This document shows, one piece after another, positions 6,532 through 14,270 of a stretch of DNA of 35,396 bases. The notes beneath the pieces are model-generated. The model worked only from the letters and a program-made list of their open reading frames with translations. It was not told where the DNA came from and ran no database searches. The stretch comes from Oscillospiraceae bacterium. GTDB taxonomy: Bacteria; Bacillota; Clostridia; Oscillospirales; Oscillospiraceae. Both the position numbers and the translations under genes were made by a program. Position 1 is the stretch's first letter, and every line of letters starts with the position of its first letter. The stretch is taken from assembly GCA_902778275.1 (NCBI GenBank), contig CACYXE010000018.1, positions 1 through 35,396 of the forward strand, read 5' to 3'.

Positions 6532-6960
6532 TTAGCGATCCCAAACTTCGGGCTTCTGGGCGGCGTGGTCATGCTCCGCGCCGGCGAAGACGCGCAGCCG
6601 CTTCAGCTGCCACTGGGCGATGGTGTTCTTCTGCAGCATGCCGCGGACAGCCAGTCGCATAGCCAGCTCGGGCTTGTTGGCCATCAGGTGCTTGTACTGG
6701 GTCTCCTTCAGGCCGCCGGGGTAACCGGAGTGGGTACGATAGTACTTCTGCTCCAGCTTCTTGCCGGTGAGGACCGCGTCCTTGGCGTTGATGATGATCA
6801 CATAATCACCGCAGTCGACGTGGGGGGTGTAATCGGTTTTCAGCTTGCCGCGCAACAGGTCGGCAGCCAGTGCAGCGGTCTTGCCCATGGGCTTGCCGGC
6901 TGCGTCAAGGATGTACCATTTGCGATCAACGGTCTCCTTGGTAAGCATGGTAGTGGACAT
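6532..6960 (-). CDS. rplM: 50S ribosomal protein L13
   Basis: The product (142 residues from the chosen start, MSTTMLTKETVDRKWYILDA) is L13, an early-assembling large-subunit protein. Conserved parts are DYTPHVDCGDYVIIINAKD, KYYRTHSGYPGGLKE and AVRGMLQKN. The ATG at 6960 lies eight bases after GGAGG; an upstream in-frame ATG at 7002 lies in the leader hairpin region and is rejected. It is the first gene of the rplM-rpsI operon, with a consensus promoter and a hairpin leader upstream that may carry autoregulation, as is known for L13 leaders in other Firmicutes. Confidence 0.97.
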   Translation of the reverse strand: MSTTMLTKETVDRKWYILDAAGKPMGKTAALAADLLRGKLKTDYTPHVDCGDYVIIINAKDAVLTGKKLEQKYYRTHSGYPGGLKETQYKHLMANKPELAMRLAVRGMLQKNTIAQWQLKRLRVFAGAEHDHAAQKPEVWDR

Positions 6961-7002
6961 AGTTTCTGCCTCCATATAAAATGAAATGATTTGACCATTC
7001 AA

Positions 7003-7034
7003 GGCGCGTGTTACCGTTTGGTAACCAGGCGCGC
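7003..7034 (-). promoter_or_regulatory. rplM leader hairpin, candidate L13 autoregulatory element
   Basis: On the minus strand GCGCG and GTTACC pair with GGTAAC and CGCGC around an AAAC loop. It begins about five bases from the predicted transcription start and lies about 40 bases before rplM. It has no T-run after it, so it is more likely a protein-binding or stabilising stem than a terminator. Confidence 0.5.
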
Positions 7035-7040
7035 TTTATT

Positions 7041-7069
7041 TTTATACCACAGCAGTCGGGCCCTGTCAA
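7041..7069 (-). promoter_or_regulatory. strong sigma-A promoter of rplM-rpsI
   Basis: On the minus strand TTGACA (7069-7064) and TATAAA (7046-7041) are 17 bases apart. Transcription would start near 7035, at the leader hairpin. The near-consensus boxes fit a ribosomal protein operon. Confidence 0.85.
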
Positions 7070-7150
7070 CCGCAATTTTAATTTTGATTTTCAATTCTCT
7101 TAAAATCTCTTAAAATCTCCTGATTTCTCCCGAAATCTAAAATCGATTTT

Positions 7151-7717
7151 TCAATTTTTCTCCGTTTCGATCTTTTGGAGCGTCTCTTCCCGCACCGTCT
7201 GGCGCAGCCTGCGCAGGGTTTCGGAGAAGGCCACCTTGTCTTCCGCATAGTGAAGGTTCAGCTCAAACTCGTTATCCGACCAGGTGTTCAGCGGCGATTC
7301 GTTGTGCTGGATCAGCGCCTCCAGCCCGTCCAAGGCTTTGTAGATCCGGGCCTCCAGGGTCCTGCGTTCCGCCATTTCCCGATAGAGGGCGGCCATCTCT
7401 TCCCGGTAAGGCTGTGGGAGCGAGGCCACCCAGGCCGACAGGAAGCCTTCTTCCCGGTCCTCATCCGCCTTGGTTTTCAGGAAGGTGGGAATATCTCCCG
7501 TAAAGGCCTCCCCCAGATCGTGGATCAGACACATGCGGATCACCTTGTCCATGTCCGCCTCCGGGAATTCATCCCGCAGCCAATAAGCCATCAACGCAAG
7601 CCGCCAGCTGTGCTCCGCCACGCTCTCATGGCGGCCGCCGGAGGTATAGCAGTGCCGGGTGGCGTCTTTCAGCCGCTCCGCCACATGCAGGGCCTTCAAC
7701 AATTCCTGTGCATCCAT
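7151..7717 (-). CDS. HD-domain phosphohydrolase (HDDC2/YfbR-like)
   Basis: The product (188 residues) has the HD signature: ESVAEHSWRLALMAYWL (about residues 31-47) and LIHDLGEAFTGDIPTF (about 65-79), which give metal-binding His and Asp residues. Proteins of this group hydrolyse deoxynucleoside 5'-monophosphates, so a role in nucleotide pool balance is likely, though substrate cannot be read from sequence. The ATG at 7717 lies seven bases after GGAGG; a longer start at 7744 is less likely. It stands alone between lon and rplM on the same strand. A second, more typical YfbR lies at 27751-28341, so the two may differ in substrate. Confidence 0.85.
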   Translation of the reverse strand: MDAQELLKALHVAERLKDATRHCYTSGGRHESVAEHSWRLALMAYWLRDEFPEADMDKVIRMCLIHDLGEAFTGDIPTFLKTKADEDREEGFLSAWVASLPQPYREEMAALYREMAERRTLEARIYKALDGLEALIQHNESPLNTWSDNEFELNLHYAEDKVAFSETLRRLRQTVREETLQKIETEKN

Positions 7718-7817
7718 AGATGTTCCTCCGCTCCGTTTTTCCAAAGTATATCACATTTCTCTCTGGGGCGTAAAGAAGAGGACGCAGGCTCTCTGCGTCC
7801 GCTTCTGTTCTCTGCTG

Positions 7818-10115
7818 TCAGCCCACCTGGACCAGGGTATCCGCCGGGAGGATACCCACCCGGCCCAGCAGCTCCGAGACCTCCTCCACCGGTACGATCT
7901 GCAGCGCCTGGCGGACCTCCTCGGACACGTCGGCCAGGTCCTCCTCGTTCTCCCTGGGGATGAACACCGTGGTGACCCCGGCCCGCTGGGCGGCCATCAG
8001 CTTCTCCGGCAGGCCGCCGATGGCGGTGACGGCGCCCCGCAGGGACACCTCGCCGGTCATGGCGTACTGGGGGCAGATGGGCGTATCCGTCACCAGAGAG
8101 GCGATGGCGGTGGTCATGGTCACGCCCGCGGAGGGGCCGTCCTTGGGTACCGCGCCCTCAGGCACATGGATGTGCAGGTCGTTCTCCGCAAAGAGATTCG
8201 CCTTGTCCGGGTACATGGACTTGACCAGGCTTACGGCGATCTGGGCGGACTCCTTCATCACGTCGCCCAGCTGACCGGTGATGATGATCCGTCCGCTGCC
8301 CTTGGTCAGCAGGGTCTCTATGTAGAGGATCTCGCCGCCCACCTGGGTCCAGGCCAGGCCCGTGACCACGCCGGGCTTCTGCTTCTCCGGCGTGTGAGGA
8401 TGGCGCACCGGGCGCATATCCAGATCGCCCCGGATCTGGTCCGGCGTGATGGTGAACACCTGCTCCGGCTGGGAGGCCACCGCCACGGCCGCGGTGCGGC
8501 ACAGGCTGTCGATCCGCTTGCGCAGGCCGCGCACGCCCGCCTCCCGGGTGTAGTCGGAGATAAGGGTGGTCAGCACTTCGTCGCTGATCTCCATCTGTCC
8601 CGGGGCGATGCCCATGGCCTGCATGGCCGAGGGCAGCAGGTGCTCCCTGGCGATGGACAGCTTTTCGTCGGGGGTGTAGCCCTCAAACTGGATGACCTCC
8701 ATCCGGTCCAGCAGCGGCTGGGGGATGCTGTCCACGGTGTTGGCCGTGCAGATGAACAGCACGTCAGACAGGTCATAGGGCACGTTCATGTAGTGGTCGG
8801 TAAAGGTGTTGTTCTGCTCCGGGTCCAGAACCTCCAGCAGGGCGCTGGCCGGGTCGCCGTTATAAGAGGCATAGAGCTTGTCCACCTCGTCCAGGACCAT
8901 CACCGGGTTGGACACGCCGCTTTTCTGAATGCCGTCCATGATGCGGCCGGGCATGGCGCCGATGTAGGTGCGCCGGTGGCCGCGGATATCCGCCTCGTCC
9001 CGGACGCCGCCCAGGCTGACGCGCACATACTCCCGCTTCAGGGCCCGGGCGATGCTCCGGCCGATGCTGGTCTTGCCGGTGCCCGGCGCGCCCACGAACA
9101 GCAGGATGGAGCCGGACTGTTCCCGCTTGAGATTCATCACGGCGATCTGCTGGATGATGCGCTTCTTCACCTTTTTCAGCCCGTAGTGATCCTGGTCCAG
9201 CACCGCCTGCGCCTCGTCAAGGTCGATGAAGGCGGCCTCCTGCTTCTTCCAGTTGAGAGAGGTGATGAAGTCCAGATAGTCATAGAGCATGCCCGCCTCG
9301 GGGGAGTTCTTCCCCTCCTGGCGCAGGCGGTTGAGGACCTTGTCGGCCTCGGCCCGGGCGGTCTCGTTCATGCCGGACTCCTCGATCTTCATCTCGAATT
9401 TCCGGATGTCGGAGATCTGCTCCGGGTGCATGTCGTCCAGCTCCTTCTGCAGATACTCGATCTGCTTCTTGATGGCGGACTCCCGGTACACGTCCTGGTA
9501 TTCCTTCTGCTGGGCGCTGGCGGCGTCGTTGGTCACCTTTGCCCCCTCCAGGAACTCGTACACGATCTCCTCCATGAGCTCCGTGCGCCTGGCCAGACTG
9601 TCCTCGGCCAGCACCGCGTAGCGCTCCTCGTTGGGGATCTTCAGCCAGATGGACAGCATGGCGCCGATGCTGCCCATGGTCTCGATCCGGTCCACATAGC
9701 CGGCGGTGGCCTTTCCCCAGTCAAAGCCGGAAGCGAAGTCCTTGATGGCCTGCTTCATCCGGGCCAGGCGGTCGGCCGCCTCCAGGGGGCTCAGATCCTC
9801 AATGTCCGCCCGGCGGGAGAGCATCAGGGAGATGCTGTGGTCCCGGTTGACGCTGACCGTGTCGATGTTCACGCGGCCGCCCGTGTGCACTACCACATAG
9901 CCCTCGCTGCTGATCTCGCTGATCACGCCGGACAGCCCGATGGGATAAAAGCTGTCCTCGGTCATGTCCTCCCGGCGCTGCTCCTCTTTGCACACCAGGA
10001 TGACCACCTTTTCCTCCAGCACGGCCCTTCCCGCCAGATAGCGGAACTGGTCCCGGCGGAAATACACGTCCGCGTCCGGGGCCACCAGCTTGTTATATAC
10101 AGGTACTACGATCAT
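7818..10115 (-). CDS. lon: ATP-dependent protease Lon
   Basis: The product (765 residues) is a cytosolic AAA+ serine protease that degrades misfolded and regulatory proteins. It has an N-terminal substrate domain (about 1-190), a coiled region (about 200-270), Walker A GAPGTGKT (342-349), Walker B MVLDEVDKL (about 406-414), and the Ser-Lys dyad at Ser662 (PKDGPSAG) and Lys705 (GGLPEKL), with the same 43-residue spacing as in the E. coli enzyme. The ATG at 10115 follows GGAGG by seven bases. A TetR-family gene lies immediately upstream on the same strand, and a candidate operator for it overlaps the lon start region, so lon may be under local repression and not heat-shock control alone. Confidence 0.96.
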   Translation of the reverse strand: MIVVPVYNKLVAPDADVYFRRDQFRYLAGRAVLEEKVVILVCKEEQRREDMTEDSFYPIGLSGVISEISSEGYVVVHTGGRVNIDTVSVNRDHSISLMLSRRADIEDLSPLEAADRLARMKQAIKDFASGFDWGKATAGYVDRIETMGSIGAMLSIWLKIPNEERYAVLAEDSLARRTELMEEIVYEFLEGAKVTNDAASAQQKEYQDVYRESAIKKQIEYLQKELDDMHPEQISDIRKFEMKIEESGMNETARAEADKVLNRLRQEGKNSPEAGMLYDYLDFITSLNWKKQEAAFIDLDEAQAVLDQDHYGLKKVKKRIIQQIAVMNLKREQSGSILLFVGAPGTGKTSIGRSIARALKREYVRVSLGGVRDEADIRGHRRTYIGAMPGRIMDGIQKSGVSNPVMVLDEVDKLYASYNGDPASALLEVLDPEQNNTFTDHYMNVPYDLSDVLFICTANTVDSIPQPLLDRMEVIQFEGYTPDEKLSIAREHLLPSAMQAMGIAPGQMEISDEVLTTLISDYTREAGVRGLRKRIDSLCRTAAVAVASQPEQVFTITPDQIRGDLDMRPVRHPHTPEKQKPGVVTGLAWTQVGGEILYIETLLTKGSGRIIITGQLGDVMKESAQIAVSLVKSMYPDKANLFAENDLHIHVPEGAVPKDGPSAGVTMTTAIASLVTDTPICPQYAMTGEVSLRGAVTAIGGLPEKLMAAQRAGVTTVFIPRENEEDLADVSEEVRQALQIVPVEEVSELLGRVGILPADTLVQVG

Positions 10116-10128
10116 ATTGTTTCCTCCG

Positions 10129-10152
10129 TTTAATGAACGCTCGTTTATTATA
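10129..10152 (-). promoter_or_regulatory. lon promoter -10 and candidate TetR operator
   Basis: A TATAAT box (minus strand, 10152-10147) is followed by a 20-bp site 10129-10148 with halves TTTAATGA and TCGTTTAT around four bases (plus strand). One half is identical, and the other 6 of 8, to the site in the tetR promoter at 10787-10806. I see no good -35 box. A repressor bound here would cover the transcription start. Confidence 0.6.
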
Positions 10153-10200
10153 TGCCGCAAAAGCACGCGAGACCGTTTCGGCCTCGCCGCTTTGGTTTCC

Positions 10201-10758
10201 TCACAACAATATCGCTTCGGACACGATCTGGATCAGCTCGTCCAGCAGGTCCTCCGCCCGCCGGCCCCCCGCCGGATACTCGGTGGAGATGGCCTTCACC
10301 GGGGAAAAGATGATGGCCGCCAGACTCTCATTGCTGTAGCGCCGGAGCACGCCCCGGTCCTTCATGCAGTCGAAAAAGTCAAAGGCGCAGCACACGTCGT
10401 TGTACTCCTGGGCGGAGAGGGTGGGACAGTGGGAGCACTGCTCCACGAAGCGGTAGATCTCCGAGTTGTCGGTGATGTAGCTGTAATAACCCCGCACCAG
10501 GGAGCTGACCAGCTGCCGCCCGTCCATGTCCGCGCGGATGCGGTCCATCAGGTATTCATAGGTGCTGTTGGCGTATTCCCGGTAGATGCTGGAAAGCATC
10601 TGCTCCTTGTTGTCATAGTAGATATACACCGTGGCAGGCGAGACACCGGCCGCCCGCGCGATCTTGGAAATGGAAGCGCCCTCGAAGCCCTCCTCCAAAA
10701 TCAGCTTGATGACCGCCTCTTTCACCCGCTGTTCTTTTTCAAAATCTTTTTTTCTCAT
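10201..10758 (-). CDS. TetR/AcrR family transcriptional regulator
   Basis: The product (185 residues) has an N-terminal helix-turn-helix at about residues 22-45 (GASISKIARAAGVSPATVYI then YYDNKEQML), the classic TetR DNA-binding domain. The rest is a helical ligand domain with several cysteines (CSHCP, CCAFDFFDC) that could sense redox or thiol stress, which is speculation. The ATG at 10758 follows GGAGGG by seven bases. A perfect consensus promoter containing a palindrome lies just upstream, so autoregulation is likely. The gene ends 86 bases before lon, and the similar palindrome there makes lon its likely target. No efflux gene, the usual TetR partner, is nearby. Confidence 0.92.
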   Translation of the reverse strand: MRKKDFEKEQRVKEAVIKLILEEGFEGASISKIARAAGVSPATVYIYYDNKEQMLSSIYREYANSTYEYLMDRIRADMDGRQLVSSLVRGYYSYITDNSEIYRFVEQCSHCPTLSAQEYNDVCCAFDFFDCMKDRGVLRRYSNESLAAIIFSPVKAISTEYPAGGRRAEDLLDELIQIVSEAILL

Positions 10759-10783
10759 ATCCTGCCCTCCGGTGACGAGCGTC

Positions 10784-10812
10784 ATTATAAACGATCATTC
10801 ATTTATTGTCAA
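10784..10812 (-). promoter_or_regulatory. tetR promoter with embedded palindromic operator
   Basis: On the minus strand TTGACA (10812-10807) and TATAAT (10789-10784), both perfect, are 17 bases apart. The spacer is almost wholly an imperfect palindrome (10787-10806, halves ATAAACGA and TCATTTAT around four bases). A repressor bound there would block RNA polymerase. Confidence 0.8.
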
Positions 10813-10849
10813 GTCCCCGGAATAGAGCCCGCTGCAAAACGGGACGCCC

Positions 10850-10915
10850 CTGTCATTCCCTCTTTCGCCGGGGATCGCGGATTGCCGCGGCCCCTGTGGG
10901 GCCGCGCAATGACAG
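10850..10915. repeat. 66-bp palindromic intergenic element
   Basis: Perfect 8-base terminal inverted repeats CTGTCATT and AATGACAG enclose an internal GC-rich stem (GCGGCCCC with GGGGCCGC). It sits between the convergent-free gap of tetR and pnp. Its form resembles dispersed palindromic repeats of many Clostridia genomes, but only this copy is in the window. Confidence 0.55.
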
Positions 10916-10923
10916 CGCGGATG

Positions 10924-10955
10924 AAAAGCAGCCCCCCGGCCGTGGCCGGAGGGCT
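10924..10955 (-). terminator. intrinsic terminator after pnp
   Basis: A GC-rich stem (minus strand AGCCCTCCGG with CCGGGGGGCT, one G-U pair) is followed by GC and TTTT. It starts about 28 bases after the pnp stop codon. Confidence 0.8.
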
Positions 10956-10982
10956 GTGGTAATCGCGTTATTCGCTGGGGGC

Positions 10983-13103
10983 TCAGGCTTCGCCGCGCTC
11001 GCGCAGGGCTTCCTTGCGGGAAATGTTCCAGCGGCCCTTCTCGTCGATGCCGGTGAACTTGACCCAGGTCTTGTCGCCCACGTTCAGCACGTCTTCCACC
11101 TTCTCGGTGCGCTTGAACTCCAGGTCCTTGATGTGGCACATGGCGTCCTTGCCGGGGGCCAGCTCCACAAAAGCACCCAGGTTGGAAATGACGCGCTTGA
11201 CCTCGCCGTAGTACAGGGCGCCCACCTCGGGGACAAACACGATGTCCTCGATGGTCTTGCGGGCGGCGCGGCAGGCCTCGATATCGGCGCTGGCGATGAA
11301 GATGGTGCCGTCGTCGTTAATGTCGATCTTGCAGCCGGTGTCGGCAGTGATCTTCTGGATGACCTTGCCGCCGGAGCCGATGACCTCGCGGATCTTATCG
11401 GGGTTGATCTTCATCTGGATCATCTTGGGCGCGCTCTTGGCCAGCTCCTTGCGGGGCTCGGGAATGGCCTTGAGCAGGATGGCGTCCAGGATCTGGAAGC
11501 GGGCTTCCTTGGTGATGGCAAAGGCTTCCTTGACGATCTCATGCTTGAGGCCGTCGTTCTTCAGATCCATCTGGATGGCGGTGATACCGGCCTTGGTGCC
11601 GGCCACCTTGAAGTCCATCTCGCCGTGGAAATCTTCCACGCCCTGGATGTCGATAAAGGTGGTGAAGTCGTCGCCGTCCTGGATCAGGCCGCAGGAGATG
11701 CCGGCCACGGGGGCCTTCAGGGGGACGCCCGCGTCCATAAGAGCCAGAGTGGTGCCGCAGATGGAGCCCTGGGAGGTAGAGCCGTTGGAGGACAGGACCT
11801 CAGAGACCACACGGATGGCATAGGGGAAGTCTTCCACGTCGGGGATGACGCTCTCCAGCGCCTTCTCCACCAGAGCGCCGTGGCCCTGCTCGCGGCGGCT
11901 GGTGCTGCGGCTGGCACGGGCCTCACCCGTGGAGTAGGAGGGCATGTTGTAGTGGTGCATGAAGCGCTTCTCGGTGGGCTCCCAGATGGTGTCCAGCTTC
12001 TGGGCGTCGCCCAGGGTGGCCAGGGTGGCGATGGACAGGACCTGGGTCTGACCGCGGGTGAACAGGCCGGAGCCGTGCACCACGGGGATCACGCCCACTT
12101 CGGCGGCCAGAGGCCGGATCTCGTTCATCTGACGGCCGTCCACGCGCTTGCCGGCCAGCAGCCACTTCTTGACGACCTTCTTCTGCAGCTTGTACAGGAT
12201 CTCGTCCATGTACTGCATCAGGTCGGGGTGCTCCTCGCCATACTTTTCCTCGACCATGCTGACCCACTCGTTGACGCGAGCTTCACGGACGTTCTTGTCG
12301 TCGGTGTCCATGCAATGCTCCATGGACTCGAACTCGTTGGCGACCAGCTTCTCGAACAGCTCCTCGTCAAAGGCGGCGTGCTCATAGCTGAACTTGGGCT
12401 TGCCCACCTCGGCGACCATCTTGTCGATCAGGTCCAGGACGGGCTGCAGGTGCTCATGGGCCTGCACGATGCCCTCGTACATGACCTCGTCGGGGACCTG
12501 GTCGGCCTCGGACTCGATCATGACGATCTTCTTGTGGGTGGCGGCGATGGTGGTGGTCATGCGGTTGGTGGCCTGCTCCTCGTGGGTGGGGTTGAAGAGA
12601 TACTTCTCGCCATCCCAGCCCAGGACGATGCCGGCGATGGGGCCGTTGAAGGGCACGTCGGAGATGGACACTGCGGCGGAGGCGCCGATCATGGCGGTGA
12701 TCTCCGGGGAGCAGCTGCGGTCCACGGACAGGACCTCGCAGGCGATGACCACGTCATTGCGCAGGTCGGAGGGGAACAGGGGGCGCATGGGACGGTCGAT
12801 CAGGCGGGAGGCCAGGACCGCGGGCAGGCTGGGCTTGCCCTCACGGCGCATGAAGCTGCCGGGAATGCGGCCCACCGCGTAGAGCTTCTCGTTGAAGTCC
12901 ACGGACAGGGGGAAATAGTCGATGCCGTCCTTGGGGCGGGCGGAGGCGGTGCAGGTGACCAGCACGGTGGTCTCGCCGTAGCGGACCAGGACGGCGGCGT
13001 TGCACAGCTCGGCCATCTTGCCCACCTCCATGCTCAGGGGGCGGCCTTCATAGTCGATCTCATACTTGCGATAGTTGGGGAACTGCTTGTTGGTGATGAT
13101 CAT
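10983..13103 (-). CDS. pnp: polynucleotide phosphorylase (PNPase)
   Basis: The product (706 residues) is the phosphorolytic 3'-5' exoribonuclease of RNA turnover and a part of the degradosome. It shows two RNase PH domains (the first from about residue 10, with FNEKLYAVGRIPGSFMRREG; the second from about 310, with RPLAAEVGVIPVVHGSGLFT and RGQTQVLS), a KH domain near residue 555 (KIREVIGSGGKVIQKI) and a C-terminal S1 domain (about 615-690, GALYYGEVKRVISNLGAFVE). Length is normal. The ATG follows AAAGGAG. It follows rpsO, a widely conserved order, with a terminator and a long hairpin between them. Confidence 0.98.
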   Translation of the reverse strand: MIITNKQFPNYRKYEIDYEGRPLSMEVGKMAELCNAAVLVRYGETTVLVTCTASARPKDGIDYFPLSVDFNEKLYAVGRIPGSFMRREGKPSLPAVLASRLIDRPMRPLFPSDLRNDVVIACEVLSVDRSCSPEITAMIGASAAVSISDVPFNGPIAGIVLGWDGEKYLFNPTHEEQATNRMTTTIAATHKKIVMIESEADQVPDEVMYEGIVQAHEHLQPVLDLIDKMVAEVGKPKFSYEHAAFDEELFEKLVANEFESMEHCMDTDDKNVREARVNEWVSMVEEKYGEEHPDLMQYMDEILYKLQKKVVKKWLLAGKRVDGRQMNEIRPLAAEVGVIPVVHGSGLFTRGQTQVLSIATLATLGDAQKLDTIWEPTEKRFMHHYNMPSYSTGEARASRSTSRREQGHGALVEKALESVIPDVEDFPYAIRVVSEVLSSNGSTSQGSICGTTLALMDAGVPLKAPVAGISCGLIQDGDDFTTFIDIQGVEDFHGEMDFKVAGTKAGITAIQMDLKNDGLKHEIVKEAFAITKEARFQILDAILLKAIPEPRKELAKSAPKMIQMKINPDKIREVIGSGGKVIQKITADTGCKIDINDDGTIFIASADIEACRAARKTIEDIVFVPEVGALYYGEVKRVISNLGAFVELAPGKDAMCHIKDLEFKRTEKVEDVLNVGDKTWVKFTGIDEKGRWNISRKEALRERGEA

Positions 13104-13166
13104 ATGGTTCTCCTTTGTGAAATGTCGGTTTGCTTGCTTTCTATTTTCAGGGGCAGCCGACAGCTT

Positions 13167-13208
13167 AGCACTTGAAACAGCGGCCCGGAAGCCGTTCTTT
13201 CAAATGCT
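13167..13208 (-). promoter_or_regulatory. pnp leader hairpin, candidate processing site
   Basis: On the minus strand AGCATTTGAAA pairs with TTTCAAGTGCT (one G-U), and an inner CGGC pairs with GCCG, giving a long stem in the pnp leader. In E. coli a comparable stem is cut by RNase III for PNPase autocontrol. Equivalence here is inferred from position and shape only. Confidence 0.5.
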
Positions 13209-13244
13209 GATCCATCGGATGCCCCTGGGTTTACGGTCCGGGGC

Positions 13245-13282
13245 AAAAAAGACGCAGGGGACAATATTCAATTATCCCCTGC
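13245..13282 (-). terminator. intrinsic terminator after rpsO
   Basis: On the minus strand GCAGGGGA pairs with TCCCCTGC (arms within 13254-13282, long AT loop); three bases later comes TTTTTT (13250-13245). It separates rpsO from pnp, so pnp transcription may be partial read-through or have its own promoter. Confidence 0.7.
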
Positions 13283-13325
13283 AAAAAACCTTCATACCCC
13301 TCAGTAATGAGAATCCGTAAGCTTC

Positions 13326-13592
13326 TTACTTGCGGATGCCCAGCTTGGCGATGATCGCGCGGTAACGCTCGATATCCTTCTTCGCCAGATAGTCCAGCAG
13401 ACGGCGGCGCTTGCCGACCATCTTGTACATGCCCAGACGGCTGTGGTCGTCGTTGGGATGCTTCTTCAGGTGCTCGGTCAGCTCGCGGATGCGCTGGGTG
13501 AGAATGGCGATCTGGACCTCGGGAGAGCCGGTGTCGCCCTCGTGGGTCGCGTTGTCGGTGATGACCTGGGTCTTGACTTCTTTGGTGATCAT
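13326..13592 (-). CDS. rpsO: 30S ribosomal protein S15
   Basis: The product (88 residues, [20 protein letters not shown]) is S15, which binds 16S rRNA early in small-subunit assembly. The family motif [20 protein letters not shown] and [20 protein letters not shown] is complete, and it ends LGIRK. A GGAG ribosome site lies before the ATG. It has its own promoter and a structured leader, and is followed by a terminator and pnp. A leader stem of this type is a known place for S15 feedback control in other bacteria. Confidence 0.98.
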   Translation of the reverse strand: MITKEVKTQVITDNATHEGDTGSPEVQIAILTQRIRELTEHLKKHPNDDHSRLGMYKMVGKRRRLLDYLAKKDIERYRAIIAKLGIRK

Positions 13593-13634
13593 GGTGAAAA
13601 ACTCCTTTCAAATTCTGCTATACCCAACAGCCAG

Positions 13635-13679
13635 GTCACAGGCGGAAAGGAAACCGCATCGGCGGCATGACCCTGTGAC
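13635..13679 (-). promoter_or_regulatory. rpsO leader hairpin, candidate S15 autoregulatory site
   Basis: Perfect 8-base arms GTCACAGG and CCTGTGAC enclose a smaller stem (CCGC with GCGG). It lies between the rpsO promoter and its ribosome site and has no T-run. Protein binding by S15 is inferred from position only. Confidence 0.5.
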
Positions 13680-13704
13680 ATAGTCTGCGGGCGCGTACTT
13701 TGGT

Positions 13705-13733
13705 ATAGTAACATTCCGATTACGGGAAGTCAA
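13705..13733 (-). promoter_or_regulatory. rpsO promoter
   Basis: On the minus strand TTGACT (13733-13728) and TACTAT (13710-13705) are 17 bases apart. Transcription would start near 13698, about 100 bases before rpsO. Confidence 0.75.
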
Positions 13734-13746
13734 GAGGAAAATCATG

Positions 13747-13780
13747 AAAAAGCCCCCAAAGCAGGGCTTTGGGGGCTTTT
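13747..13780. terminator. intrinsic terminator after the DUF3798 transport operon
   Basis: A near-perfect stem (AAAGCCCCCAAAGC with its complement) with A and T runs on both sides, working on either strand. Thirty bases (13747-13776) are identical to the terminator at 19611-19640. Confidence 0.9.
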
Positions 13781-13802
13781 GGCGGTTTGTGCGGCCGGGC
13801 GA

Positions 13803-14270
13803 TCAGAACTCGCCCATTTCAAATTCGTCGCTCTCGGGAATCTCTTCCTCTGCCTCGGGCTCCTCGGGCGCGGTGGAAACAAACTCCGTCAGATACGCTT
13901 CCTCGGGAAGGCCGGCCAAATAGCCGGGGAGATTGATGATCACGCCGTCCATGTTATAGGGCAGTTTGATCTGGTAGGTGGCGACGGTCTCATCGCCGCC
14001 CTTCTCCTGGGTGATCTCCAGGGTCATCTCAAAGTTCTGCCCCACATTGGTGGCGGAGCCGCGTTCCCGGTCATAGAGCTTAGCCACCTGCTCGCCCTTG
14101 ACCAGGACGACCACCTTATAGGGCGTCTTGTACTCCTGGCCCTGGTACTCCAGCTTTTTGTTGTCCAGGTAGACCGTGTGGCCGCGGCCTACGACCATCA
14201 TCACCGCCGCAATTGCGACGAGAATCGCCAGGGTGCCCAGACGAAACAGAAGCATTCTTGTCTTATTCAT
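13803..14270 (-). CDS. DUF6672-like membrane-anchored protein of the transport operon
   Basis: The product (155 residues from the ATG at 14270) has one N-terminal membrane segment (MNKTRMLLFRLGTLAILVAI to about residue 27), then an extracytoplasmic beta-rich part (TVYLDNKKLEYQGQEYKTPY) and a very acidic C-terminus (EEPEAEEEIPESDEFEMGEF). I recall this type as DUF6672, of unknown function, found beside DUF3798 transport genes. It overlaps the end of the second permease gene by eight bases and has GGAGG six bases before the ATG. Co-translation suggests it is a small subunit or assembly factor of the importer. The family name is from memory. Confidence 0.7.
   Translation of the reverse strand: MNKTRMLLFRLGTLAILVAIAAVMMVVGRGHTVYLDNKKLEYQGQEYKTPYKVVVLVKGEQVAKLYDRERGSATNVGQNFEMTLEITQEKGGDETVATYQIKLPYNMDGVIINLPGYLAGLPEEAYLTEFVSTAPEEPEAEEEIPESDEFEMGEF

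Noticed and set aside
7659-10133. Plus-strand ORF of 824 codons opposite lon
   Set aside because: It is the antisense shadow of lon, with low-complexity composition and no plausible start signal.
10806-13175. Plus-strand ORF of 789 codons opposite pnp
   Set aside because: It is the antisense shadow of pnp, rich in Gly, Leu, Val and His and resembling no known family.
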